Of a stretch of 37,898 bases of DNA, positions 27,224 through 34,771 are shown one piece after another. The stretch lies in assembly GCA_947569245.1 (NCBI GenBank), contig CANORV010000008.1, forward strand, positions 1 through 37,898, read 5' to 3'. Below the pieces are notes generated by a model. The model did no database searches, was not told the DNA's origin, and saw only the letters and a list, made by a program, of their open reading frames with translations. This DNA comes from an uncultured Mycoplasmatota bacterium. GTDB lineage: Bacteria; Bacillota_I; Bacilli_A; RF39; UBA660. The translations under genes and the position numbers were made by a program. Within the stretch, counting starts at the first letter, position 1, and each line of letters starts with the position of its first letter.

Positions 27224-27763
27224 CTAAAGTGATTTTGTTGCTTTATAATTGGTATAATTACCACTATAAATTTCATTAAAACCTTGAATATTTTCAAAAT
27301 CTTTAGGATTTACAAAACAAACGTCTTTTTCAAAATTATGTATATTGGCCTTTTCTAAAATAGATGCAACAAAATAGCTACATACATATCTATTTTTTAT
27401 AGTTATAGGTATTCCAAAATATCGTGGAATGATACCAAAAAAGTCGTATTTATATTTTTCATTGTTATTAAGCATATCATTAAGAATTTTTTTCACTTCG
27501 TTATATTGCTTGTTTGTAACTTCAACTTCATATATTTTACATTTAGTTTTATTAAATGTTTTAAAAAATTCTCCATCTTTGTATTCTACCAAAAAACCTG
27601 CATCTAAAACATAATGAAGATGTTTTCTACCAAAGCTATATATTGCATTACAATCTTTATCAAGACAAATTCCAACATGACTGTATTCGTAATTTGTGAC
27701 TTTTCTTATTATTCTTGCTGGTATAGTTCTCGTATGCATCAAAAGAATATATATTTTTTTCAC
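27224..27763 (-). CDS. YiiX/NlpC-P60-like permuted papain-fold hydrolase
   Basis: A 179-residue protein. The catalytic order is permuted: YSHVGICLD with His in the first third, and YVCSYFVASIL with Cys in the last third, as in the YiiX/YebB-like group of the NlpC/P60 clan. It has no signal peptide, so a cytoplasmic or membrane-face role on amide or acyl bonds is likely; the substrate is unknown. The start is the GTG at 27761-27763, 5 nt after AGGTG (MKKIYILLMHTRT). A TTG nine codons earlier has no binding site. Followed by the alcohol dehydrogenase. Confidence 0.65.
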   Translation of the reverse strand: MKKIYILLMHTRTIPARIIRKVTNYEYSHVGICLDKDCNAIYSFGRKHLHYVLDAGFLVEYKDGEFFKTFNKTKCKIYEVEVTNKQYNEVKKILNDMLNNNEKYKYDFFGIIPRYFGIPITIKNRYVCSYFVASILEKANIHNFEKDVCFVNPKDFENIQGFNEIYSGNYTNYKATKSL

Positions 27764-27927
27764 CTTATCACCTACTGCTATTATTATCAAAATTTTATGA
27801 TTAACATTATTTTAAACAATATATCAAAAATGATTATTAGATAATTCTTAAAACTATCATTTTCTTATATATTGTACCAAATTTCTAATAAAAAGTCTTT
27901 AGTTTTATAATAAAAGTTATAGCTTAC

Positions 27928-27960
27928 AATAAAAAAGAGAAAATGATCCTATTTCCTCTT
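27928..27960 (-). terminator. intrinsic terminator of the glycosyltransferase-like gene
   Basis: On the minus strand AAGAGGAAA pairs with TTTTCTCTT, one G-T pair, followed by TTTTATT. The 5' arm contains the last codons and the TAG stop. Confidence 0.6.
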
Positions 27961-29421
27961 GTATAAACTATATTCTATTTTATGATTTTCATAATATTGA
28001 GTGTGGGTTTTTATACAATAATAGTCTTTTTGAAGATTGGGTAACCTTTTATTTTTTGTAATAACGTAATCAGGTATTTTTTCTTTTATATATCTATTTT
28101 GTTCATCCATATTATCTTTGTAGTTGTTGTAGCTAACATTTTGTTTTTCAAAGTAATAAAACTCGGGAATCGTATTGGTTGAAAAATAAAATCCACCATC
28201 TAAAAATCCATAATTTAAAATTGTCTTATTTTTTTCAATTAAGTCAGAAAAAACAAATTGGGCATAATCTTTTTTTTCGTATTTCATATATATAATGTTT
28301 CCTGATTTATACCATATTATAGCTAAACACCACATATTTATAATTAGGGTTATTCTTACAATATCATTTAATGTTGAATTATTTGAAATAAGCTTGGATG
28401 TTTTAACTATAAAGATAAGTCCAAATATAATAAATATGTATATTGGCAAAGCATAATATCGATAATTTGTTCCACCTATGTAGATTCCAAATAGCATGAT
28501 AATAAAGGCACCTAATAAAAAGAAATTTTCTTTTTGTGTTTTAAATAAAATTTTATTTTTGATAGATAGTATTAGTGGCAATAGTATTAAAAATAAGAAA
28601 TCATACTGAATTAGTAATTTTTGACTTATTAGTGTTATACAATGCATTATCTTTTCTATTATAGTTATCTTTTGACCATAACATGTCATATTAAAAATAA
28701 AGTAGACATTTATTAATTTATCAAAAGCGTTATTTATCCAAAAATAAATAAGAAATGGAATTGTTATTATAGAAAATCCAAGTAAAAAGTATAGTATTTT
28801 TCGTAGCAAATCTTTATATGACTTTTCTGTATAGGTTTTTATAAGTACGACAATAACAAAACCAATATGAAAACCTAGTAATGTATATTTCATCCATAAT
28901 ACAGATGCAGCAGTTATTCCAACGATAATTATTTCTTTATTAGTTATTGTTGATGTTTTTATATATTTAATGAAATAGTATAGTGCAATAATAATAAATG
29001 GTAAGCAAAATTCTTCACAACTACCACCATGAGTAAATGCTCTTGATGTTAGGATAATAGCAGAAAATAATGGCAATAATGGATATATGAATTTTTTATC
29101 TATGAAGATAGCTATTATTTTTGATATGTAATAAAGTGTTACCGTAAAGAAAAACACTTCAAGGATATAGGCACCTATGAATGATGTTTCTGAAATTAAT
29201 GAGGCTATACCATATATTAGGTATAATAATGGACCCTTTTGTTCAAATAAATCTTTGTATGGTACTAGGCCGTTTACCATTGATTTTCCCATTGTGAAAA
29301 AGGCATTTACATCTTGCCAATCATTTATTTTGTATAATGGAGAATTTTTTGTACATAATAGTAAAAATACTACTGACAAAACTAAACAATATATTATTAT
29401 TCTTATTTTTTCTTTTTTCAT
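27949..29421 (-). CDS. multi-pass glycosyltransferase-like membrane protein
   Basis: 490 residues with about eleven hydrophobic segments. After the first helix there is a loop, NDWQDVNAFFTMGKSM then NGLVPYKDLFEQKGPLLY, with acidic residues and an aromatic-Pro pattern like that of GT-C lipid-linked sugar transferases (GT39/GT83-like). A polar C-terminal domain of about 100 residues ends the protein. It probably transfers a sugar from a polyprenyl carrier to a cell-surface acceptor; both are unknown. GGTG lies 7 nt before the ATG. It stands alone. Confidence 0.7.
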   Translation of the reverse strand: MKKEKIRIIIYCLVLSVVFLLLCTKNSPLYKINDWQDVNAFFTMGKSMVNGLVPYKDLFEQKGPLLYLIYGIASLISETSFIGAYILEVFFFTVTLYYISKIIAIFIDKKFIYPLLPLFSAIILTSRAFTHGGSCEEFCLPFIIIALYYFIKYIKTSTITNKEIIIVGITAASVLWMKYTLLGFHIGFVIVVLIKTYTEKSYKDLLRKILYFLLGFSIITIPFLIYFWINNAFDKLINVYFIFNMTCYGQKITIIEKIMHCITLISQKLLIQYDFLFLILLPLILSIKNKILFKTQKENFFLLGAFIIMLFGIYIGGTNYRYYALPIYIFIIFGLIFIVKTSKLISNNSTLNDIVRITLIINMWCLAIIWYKSGNIIYMKYEKKDYAQFVFSDLIEKNKTILNYGFLDGGFYFSTNTIPEFYYFEKQNVSYNNYKDNMDEQNRYIKEKIPDYVITKNKRLPNLQKDYYCIKTHTQYYENHKIEYSLYKRK

Positions 29422-29516
29422 AACTATTCACCGTTTAATTTATTATATCAGTTATTTTTTTTCAAGTATAGTATATAATAAAAATTGTTAGTTTTTGATT
29501 TTTTTTTACTGTTTGC

Positions 29517-29545
29517 TTGACATTATTTCTTTTATCATGTAATAT
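29517..29545 (+). promoter_or_regulatory. promoter of tRNA-Ser
   Basis: Perfect TTGACA (29517-29522), 17-nt spacer, TAATAT (29540-29545). The tRNA 5' end lies 26 nt further on. Confidence 0.65.
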
Positions 29546-29571
29546 TATATATGCGGAATGCATTTAGGTAT

Positions 29572-29662
29572 GGAGACATACTCAAGAGGCTGAAGAGGCG
29601 CCCCTGCTAAGGGTGTAGAGTGGGTAACTGCTGCGAGAGTTCAAATCTCTCTGTCTCCGCCA
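29572..29662 (+). tRNA. tRNA-Ser (GCT)
   Basis: Acceptor arms GGAGACA/TGTCTCC, anticodon stem CGCCC/GGGTG around the loop CTGCTAA (anticodon GCT at 29606-29608), a long class II variable arm, the TTCAAAT T-loop with stem GAGAG/CTCTC, and an encoded CCA end. It is the only plus-strand RNA gene here. Confidence 0.96.
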
Positions 29663-29665
29663 TAT

Positions 29666-29700
29666 AAAAAAAATACCATTGAGAAATCAATGGTTTTATT
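29666..29700. terminator. bidirectional terminator between tRNA-Ser and the DUF5684 gene
   Basis: ACCATTGA, GAAA loop, TCAATGGT, flanked by A8 on the left and TTTTATTTT on the right, so it works on both strands. Confidence 0.75.
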
Positions 29701-30609
29701 TTACTCTATTTTAGCACCACAAAGGAAACATTGAGTTGCCCCTTTTTTTAATTTTGAGTTACATTTTGGACAAGTTACAAAATCATTATCTTGTTCTATT
29801 TTTTGATTTTCTTTTTCTGGATTTATCATTTGTGAAATTTCTTGTGCTGGATTTACTGGAGCATTAGTAGTACTTTCATCTTTAAATTTTTTATAGAAAT
29901 CTTGTATACTTGATACTTCTGATGGTTGTACTTTTTTCTCTAATACATTTATATTTTTATTTTCTGTTTGATTATTTTCTATTATTTTTGGTTTTGTCTC
30001 TACTCTAAAGTCTGCTAACATTTCTTGTTGTGGCTCAAAAATTGGCTGTTTTTCCTCTTCTTTTACTTGCAAAGATTCAGGTACTTTATATTCAGATTTT
30101 TTTCCTTTTCCTGTTGTAATTTCTACTTGGTTTGTTGATGCTATTTGTTGATTTATTTCTTCTATTGAAATTTCTTTAACTAAGGCATTTGGATCAACTG
30201 TATATGTATTAAATGCCGAGTTATTAATTCCTTGATATTCACTTTTTCCAAATGCTAGTAATGGGTAAAATACAAATGGTAGAAAGAATAAACCTATTCC
30301 AAAATATTTTTTTTTGTTAAATGCAATTGCAAGATTCATACTTGCTATTATTAACACTATTATATTTGCAAAAGGAACAAACAGTAAAATAATGCACCAT
30401 GTTGGCATAGTTGCTAGTTCTAGCAATACAATAAAATTATATATAGGTATTAAGGCACTCCACCATGGTTTGTTAGCTTTTTTAAACACAATAGCCATAG
30501 ATATTAGAGATATTGCTACCGTAATTAATACAAATATTAAAATGCCAATTATTACTTCAGGTAGCAATCCAAATTTGCTTTCATGTACAATTTGATAATC
30601 ATTAAACAT
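29701..30609 (-). CDS. DUF5684-type membrane protein with C-terminal zinc ribbon
   Basis: 302 residues. The first 125 hold about four membrane helices with the signature KANKPWWSALIPIYN between them, as in the DUF5684 family. A long Gln/Glu/Asn-rich linker (about 135-270) leads to a C-terminal zinc ribbon, VTCPKCNSKLKKG then QCFLCGAK. Function unknown. GGTG lies 5 nt before the ATG. It is convergent with tRNA-Ser and shares its terminator. Confidence 0.75.
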   Translation of the reverse strand: MFNDYQIVHESKFGLLPEVIIGILIFVLITVAISLISMAIVFKKANKPWWSALIPIYNFIVLLELATMPTWCIILLFVPFANIIVLIIASMNLAIAFNKKKYFGIGLFFLPFVFYPLLAFGKSEYQGINNSAFNTYTVDPNALVKEISIEEINQQIASTNQVEITTGKGKKSEYKVPESLQVKEEEKQPIFEPQQEMLADFRVETKPKIIENNQTENKNINVLEKKVQPSEVSSIQDFYKKFKDESTTNAPVNPAQEISQMINPEKENQKIEQDNDFVTCPKCNSKLKKGATQCFLCGAKIE

Positions 30610-30697
30610 GTTTTCACCAGTCCTCTACTATATATATTATATAACTGTCTTTAGCTAGTGTCAATTTTATCCTTTTAGACTTGTAGGAATTTTGGCA

Positions 30698-30723
30698 AAA
30701 GAAAAACCCTTGCAATACAAGAG
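30698..30723 (-). terminator. terminator of the tRNA-Ile/Asn/Glu cluster
   Basis: On the minus strand CTCTTG, a 5-nt loop and CAAGGG, followed by TTTTTCTTTT, 13 nt after the CCA of tRNA-Glu. Confidence 0.7.
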
Positions 30724-30735
30724 TACAATACTTAC

Positions 30736-30812
30736 TGGTGACCAGTACGGGATTCGGACCCGTGAATGCCGCCGTGAAAGGGCGGTGTGTTAAGCCACTT
30801 CACCAACTGGCC
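30736..30812 (-). tRNA. tRNA-Glu (TTC)
   Basis: Acceptor GGCCAGT pairs with ACTGGTC (one G-T). Anticodon stem CCGCC/GGCGG around CTTTCAC gives anticodon TTC. T-loop GTTCGAATCCC, encoded CCA. Last gene of a three-tRNA cluster. Confidence 0.96.
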
Positions 30813-30817
30813 AATAA

Positions 30818-30894
30818 TGGCGCCCCAACTAGGACTTGAACCTAGGACCCCTTGATTAACAGTCAAGTGCTCTAACCAACTGAGCTATTGAGGC
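30818..30894 (-). tRNA. tRNA-Asn (GTT)
   Basis: Acceptor GCCTCAA/TTGGGGC, anticodon stem TTGA/TCAA around CTGTTAA (anticodon GTT), GGTTCAAGTCC T-arm, encoded CCA. Five nt separate it from tRNA-Glu. Confidence 0.96.
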
Positions 30895-30909
30895 ATCTAA
30901 ATACTAAAA

Positions 30910-30986
<77 letters not shown>

Positions 30987-31101
30987 ATTAATGGGTTACT
31001 TCTACATTCTACAATAAAATTTCATATTATGCAATACTTTTTTATAAATTATTTTATAGAAATATACTCATATTTTGCTAAAGTTCCCTTGAGCAATTTA
31101 T

Positions 31102-31131
31102 ATTATACAGTATATAATATTTCAAAGTCAA
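31102..31131 (-). promoter_or_regulatory. promoter of the tRNA-Ile/Asn/Glu cluster
   Basis: Minus strand TTGACT (31126-31131), 18-nt spacer, TATAAT (31102-31107). The leader before tRNA-Ile is about 110 nt and shows no gene. The rest of this gene-free stretch (31192-31309) is plain AT-rich sequence. Confidence 0.7.
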
Positions 31132-31132
31132 C

Positions 31133-31191
31133 TTTTTTTTACACTTTTTTAGAGTTTTTTTATAGTTTTTTTATAGTTTTTTTAGACTTTT
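31133..31191 (-). promoter_or_regulatory. phased A-tracts (curved DNA/UP-element-like) upstream of the tRNA promoter
   Basis: Six T runs on the plus strand (A runs in the promoter direction) begin at 31133, 31145, 31155, 31166, 31177 and 31188, spacings of 12, 10, 11, 11 and 11 nt, close to one DNA helical turn. They start one base upstream of the -35 box. Confidence 0.6.
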
Positions 31192-31309
31192 AGTAGCTAT
31201 CAATATTATGTAACGAAAGAAAAGATAATATACTTATTTTTTGTCTATAATTTACAATAAATATATTTAATTATTGGCTCTTTTTTCATAACTTGATTGT
31301 TTATAAAAA

Positions 31310-31927
31310 TTATATTTTGATAAAAAAGTAACTCGTAATCAGAACAATAATAAATCCAATAAAACCTATAGTTTTTAAATTTAATTTAGGTACTTTTACT
31401 TTTAAAATAAATAAAACAGATATTATCATCAGTGCTATGATATATATTTCACATGGATAAAATTCAAAATATGTAAAAATTGAATATATTGCTGGTAATA
31501 TCACAGAAACGCTAGTTACTGGTAGCCCCTCATAGAATTTGCGTTTGGTATTTTTACTTTGAAATTCTTCTTCTGTAACATTAAAATATGCAAGTCTAAT
31601 AAGAGCTGCCAAGTTATATATTGTCAATACTAAAATCGTAAAAATAATTATCAAAAAATTTTCATTGTACTTAAATTCATTCATAAATAGTGAATATCCA
31701 ATAACAGTTGGTAGAATAGCAAAACTTATTATATCTGCTAGAGAGTCAATTTGAATACCAAACTTTTTTTCTTGCACTGTCCTGTTTGCTTTTCTTGCTA
31801 CTGTACCATCAAACATATCACATATACCCGATACTACTAGGCACAAAAGTGCATATTTAATATTACCATTAAATGTATAATATATACCAACTGTTGCTGA
31901 TATGACACTTAAATATGTCAATATCAC
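31310..31927 (-). CDS. pssA: CDP-diacylglycerol-serine O-phosphatidyltransferase
   Basis: Membrane enzyme that makes phosphatidylserine from CDP-diacylglycerol and serine. The CDP-alcohol phosphotransferase motif is complete: CDMFDGTVAR, then FGIQIDSLAD with the spaced aspartates. About seven hydrophobic segments; 205 residues from a GTG at 31925-31927. The family N-terminus begins earlier: an ATG at 31966 with AGGTG upstream reads MKKKIFLGYYSY, then TAG, then this frame (VILTYLSV). So a stop interrupts codon 13 and the GTG directly follows it. Either translation restarts there or the gene is broken at its start; the rest is intact. Confidence 0.85.
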   Translation of the reverse strand: MILTYLSVISATVGIYYTFNGNIKYALLCLVVSGICDMFDGTVARKANRTVQEKKFGIQIDSLADIISFAILPTVIGYSLFMNEFKYNENFLIIIFTILVLTIYNLAALIRLAYFNVTEEEFQSKNTKRKFYEGLPVTSVSVILPAIYSIFTYFEFYPCEIYIIALMIISVLFILKVKVPKLNLKTIGFIGFIIVLITSYFFIKI

Positions 31928-31966
31928 CTAATAGCTATAATAACCTAAAAATATTTTCTTTTTCAT
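31928..31966 (-). other. 12-codon open frame before pssA, ending in TAG
   Basis: ATG at 31964-31966 has a good AGGTG site 5 nt upstream and encodes MKKKIFLGYYSY, which looks like the natural N-terminus of PssA. TAG at 31928-31930 ends it, in frame with pssA and touching the GTG. A TATAAT at 31999-32004 is the likely -10. Confidence 0.6.
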
Positions 31967-32197
31967 ATCTACACCTACTCTTTATTTCTCTATTATTCAT
32001 TATATCGTAAGACAGTTATATCTATTCGACTTTTAATCTACATTTTTTAATACTATTTTAAATCTTTTTATTCTTTATTGACATCAACAAAATAATTTAA
32101 AACTATAGTTATCATTTTTTAACTTTTTCTTGTCCAAATTTTTATCATGTGATAACTATATTTTATCATCTATATTAGATTTTTCAATATTTTTTAT

Positions 32198-32362
32198 TTA
32201 TTTTTTTGTACTTAAAATATCAAATCCATGTTTGTCAATTAATCTAATAAGATATTTTACATTAGTAATTGCTATACCGCATTTTAATGAAATATTCCTT
32301 ATTGACATATTTGTTTTCCTATCATTATATATATCTTTATCTTCATGACTTAATTTACTCAC
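32198..32362 (-). pseudogene. IS3-type transposase remnant (N-terminal helix-turn-helix)
   Basis: A 54-codon frame from GTG: KLSHEDKDIYNDRK, ISLKCGIAITNVKYLIRLID, KHGFDIL, ending STKK. The helix-turn-helix with the KYLIRLIDKHGFDIL ending is typical of the first protein of IS3/IS150-type elements, which normally continues for another 50 or more residues and is followed by an integrase frame. Neither is present downstream, so this is a relic. The rest of the 31967-32530 stretch has no other gene. Confidence 0.55.
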
Positions 32363-32367
32363 ACAAA

Positions 32368-32398
32368 AACCTCATTTCTATGTCTAAGAAATGGGGTT
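32368..32398 (-). terminator. hairpin upstream of the transposase remnant
   Basis: AACCCCATTTCT, 7-nt loop, AGAAATGAGGTT followed by TTT on the minus strand: a 12-bp stem with one G-T pair, 6 nt before the remnant's GTG. It may be a read-in terminator of the old element. Confidence 0.45.
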
Positions 32399-32466
32399 CA
32401 TATCAGTGCTTTAAAACTAGATATTACTTTTTTTATTTTATGCAAGTTTCCTTGACATGTTCATAA

Positions 32467-32496
32467 TAAAAACGGCTTTTTGACAAGTCGTTTTCT
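32467..32496 (-). terminator. terminator of tRNA-Lys
   Basis: AAAACG and CGTTTT arms with an inner CTT/AAG, followed by TTATTAT, on the minus strand. A second perfect hairpin, ACTCGAA CT TTCGAGT (32503-32518), lies between it and the tRNA. Confidence 0.6.
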
Positions 32497-32530
32497 ATTG
32501 TTACTCGAAAGTTCGAGTTATCCTTAAATT

Positions 32531-32606
32531 TGGTGGGCTGTTAGGGATTCGAACCCTAGACCCACTGATTAAGAGTCAGTTGCTCTACCAACTGAGCTAA
32601 CAGCCC
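32531..32606 (-). tRNA. tRNA-Lys (CTT)
   Basis: Acceptor GGGCTGT/ACAGCCC, anticodon stem CTGA/TCAG around CTCTTAA (anticodon CTT), GGTTCGAATCC T-arm, encoded CCA. Confidence 0.96.
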
Positions 32607-32632
32607 GTTTCTGAACTTTTCAGTTCTTTTGT

Positions 32633-32661
32633 ATTATAACATCTTTTATTCTGTTATTCAA
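32633..32661 (-). promoter_or_regulatory. promoter of tRNA-Lys
   Basis: Minus strand TTGAAT (32656-32661), 17-nt spacer, TATAAT (32633-32638), about 27 nt before the tRNA. Confidence 0.7.
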
Positions 32662-32696
32662 GCAACTTTTAAATTTTTTTCATTTTTTATGAATTT

Positions 32697-33605
32697 TTAA
32701 AAACTTCTGCCACCACCACCATGTGATGAGCCACTACTACTTGAGTGTGTCGACGAGCCACCAGACGATGAAGTTGTTGTCTCTATTCTTATCCTACTTG
32801 TATTACTTGTTAAAAACAAATCTATACGCCTATTAATATTTGTTTTTTTCTTTATAACATAATCAGCTGCATTTGTTTTGGCTTTTATTTTTTTATATGA
32901 TGATGCAATACATAGCCAAATAGTAATAACTAGAATTAATGATACTAAAGCAATTGGAACGATTGGAACTTTTTTATAACATTTATATTTTCCATCTTCT
33001 AATTCACAGTTTCTATTGCTTCTTGGAATCCCTTCTTTATAATAATTCTTAAGTGACTTAACTATTTTTTTGCTAGCTTTGGCATAAGCATTATTTTTCA
33101 TATCAAATTCAGCTATATCTAAAGTACTATCAATCCTTGAGTCATCATACATAATAATTGCTTTACCTGATGTTGATATATAAAATTTACGATTTTCCAT
33201 ATCGATTAAAAAGACAACAGCATCTGGTTTAAAATCATTATAGTCATGAAAATCATCGGCATATACAGTAGTAGAATCACTTCCATTAAAGTAACTTTTA
33301 GGATTTTCACTTATTGTTACTACAGCAAAGTCCATTGAAGTTTCCTTTATATAGCTTAAAATTTCATTATATAATTCCTCTTCTTCCACATCTGTAAATA
33401 AATCAGCAAAATCATATACTTTCTCTCTAGCATCTACCTTTGGAGTATTTAAAATAAAAGGTTTGTTTTCCTCTGTAATTAATATATTACTTGGTACTTG
33501 TAAATCAGACTCTGTTCTCGGAAACGTATTAGTAGATGCAGATACATTGGTAATATTTAAAGTAAATAAGAATAATAGGGAAAAGATAATAAGCTTATTT
33601 TTCAT
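32697..33605 (-). CDS. TPM-domain (YgcG-like) exported membrane protein
   Basis: 302 residues: signal peptide (KLIIFSLLFLFTLNITNVSAS), a TPM domain beginning near VYDFADLFTDVEEEELYNEI and containing DFAVVTISEN and AVVFLIDMENRKFYISTSG, one membrane helix (VPIALVSLILVITIWLCIAS), and a Ser/Gly-rich tail ending SSHGGGGRSF, as in many YgcG-type proteins. TPM domains are linked to photosystem repair in plants and have no settled bacterial role. Its ATG overlaps the stop of the zinc-ribbon gene (ATGA), so the two are coupled. Confidence 0.85.
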   Translation of the reverse strand: MKNKLIIFSLLFLFTLNITNVSASTNTFPRTESDLQVPSNILITEENKPFILNTPKVDAREKVYDFADLFTDVEEEELYNEILSYIKETSMDFAVVTISENPKSYFNGSDSTTVYADDFHDYNDFKPDAVVFLIDMENRKFYISTSGKAIIMYDDSRIDSTLDIAEFDMKNNAYAKASKKIVKSLKNYYKEGIPRSNRNCELEDGKYKCYKKVPIVPIALVSLILVITIWLCIASSYKKIKAKTNAADYVIKKKTNINRRIDLFLTSNTSRIRIETTTSSSGGSSTHSSSSGSSHGGGGRSF

Positions 33606-34642
33606 AATTTATATCCTCCTATTAAAAAAAGTCCTACAGTAATTGCTATCATAATTATAATAGTGATGATACCTGAAAAAATAAACTTCTTTTTATCAAT
33701 TGGAATGTCTCCTACCATTTTTCCAGTTTGACCATTCATAGCAAATGGCCGTATTTCATTTTTATATTTAATATTTAATAACCAAACAGGGAGTAAAACA
33801 TATTTTACTTTAACATTTAATATATCAACATTTTCTTTATCTATAATAGTTGTGTGGTATCTATTTAAATCCGATTTTAGAATATCCAAAACAGATTCTC
33901 TCGTACGTTTTTTTCCATCTTTTATAACTTCTATATCTGTTTGATTATATTTTTCAGCATAAAAACCTGATAAATACGAATAATTAAAGTCACATAAATC
34001 TTGATAATTAAATGGTTCTATTGAATTCATAATAGCATTGTCAAAATGTTTTGAACCATCTACTGGAACATTTTCAAAAGTTATGCTTCCTCCTCTTTCT
34101 ACTTTGTAATGGTCTGTTTTAGTATAATGATACTTTGTATCAGACCAACTACTTACTCTTGTTGCACTACCACTTATATTTCCTTCACATTCAAAATCAA
34201 ATAACCAAAATGGTATATAAATACCTTTCATCTCTTGAATATTTTTTTTATCTTTAAATTCACGAGGCATAAAAATTTTTCTTATTCCCACATTTTTAAA
34301 AGCCTCAATAGCATCTTCTTTTGTTGTTTTAAAAGGAATAATTTTATTTGGTTCATAAGCATCTACTAATCTATCTTTTATAATTGCTGTACTTTTACAA
34401 TATACACAAAAAGTAGCAGTGGTATTTTCATCGGTCATTATCTTAGCACCACAATTTTTACAAGTATATACGTCTAAGTCCTTCAATGGTTTGCTATTTG
34501 CTTTTTCATACTTTACTTCATTTTGTTTTAAATCCTTTAATTCAAAACTTGATTTGCAATAATGGCAATCCCATTTTTGATTTTTTGGGTTAAATTCCAA
34601 TGTAGCATTACAATTAGGACATTTGTGATCAACTACGTTCAT
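33602..34642 (-). CDS. double zinc-ribbon protein with a C-terminal membrane helix
   Basis: 346 residues. Two zinc ribbons in tandem: HKCPNCNATL ... DCHYCKSSF and YTCKNCGAKI ... TFCVYCKS. A conserved mid-domain follows (IIPFKTTKEDAIEAF, MKGIYIPFWLFDF, VKYVLLPVWLLNIKYKN), then a helix near the C-terminus (IITIIIMIAITVGLFLI). Proteins of this plan in Bacillota are annotated as TFIIB-type zinc ribbon proteins of unknown function and are often paired with YgcG/TPM genes, as here. The start is the ATG at 34640-34642 after AAAGGA; the upstream frame lacks a site. Confidence 0.8.
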   Translation of the reverse strand: MNVVDHKCPNCNATLEFNPKNQKWDCHYCKSSFELKDLKQNEVKYEKANSKPLKDLDVYTCKNCGAKIMTDENTTATFCVYCKSTAIIKDRLVDAYEPNKIIPFKTTKEDAIEAFKNVGIRKIFMPREFKDKKNIQEMKGIYIPFWLFDFECEGNISGSATRVSSWSDTKYHYTKTDHYKVERGGSITFENVPVDGSKHFDNAIMNSIEPFNYQDLCDFNYSYLSGFYAEKYNQTDIEVIKDGKKRTRESVLDILKSDLNRYHTTIIDKENVDILNVKVKYVLLPVWLLNIKYKNEIRPFAMNGQTGKMVGDIPIDKKKFIFSGIITIIIMIAITVGLFLIGGYKL

Positions 34643-34728
34643 AAAACCACATCCTTTAATTATATAATATGAGATAATTATAGCACGTATAATCTTTAAC
34701 ATAAAGTTATAATATATTATTTTTTACA

Positions 34729-34761
34729 AAAAAAGATGGATTTATTTCCATTTTTCCATCT
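34729..34761 (-). terminator. ddl intrinsic terminator
   Basis: On the minus strand AGATGGA (34761-34755) pairs with TCCATCT (34740-34734), followed by TTTTTT. Confidence 0.65.
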
Positions 34762-34771
34762 CAATATATTT

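Noticed and set aside
29422-29516. Possible promoter or riboswitch for the glycosyltransferase-like gene
   Set aside because: Only AT-rich sequence with no conserved fold or paired -35/-10 that I could defend.
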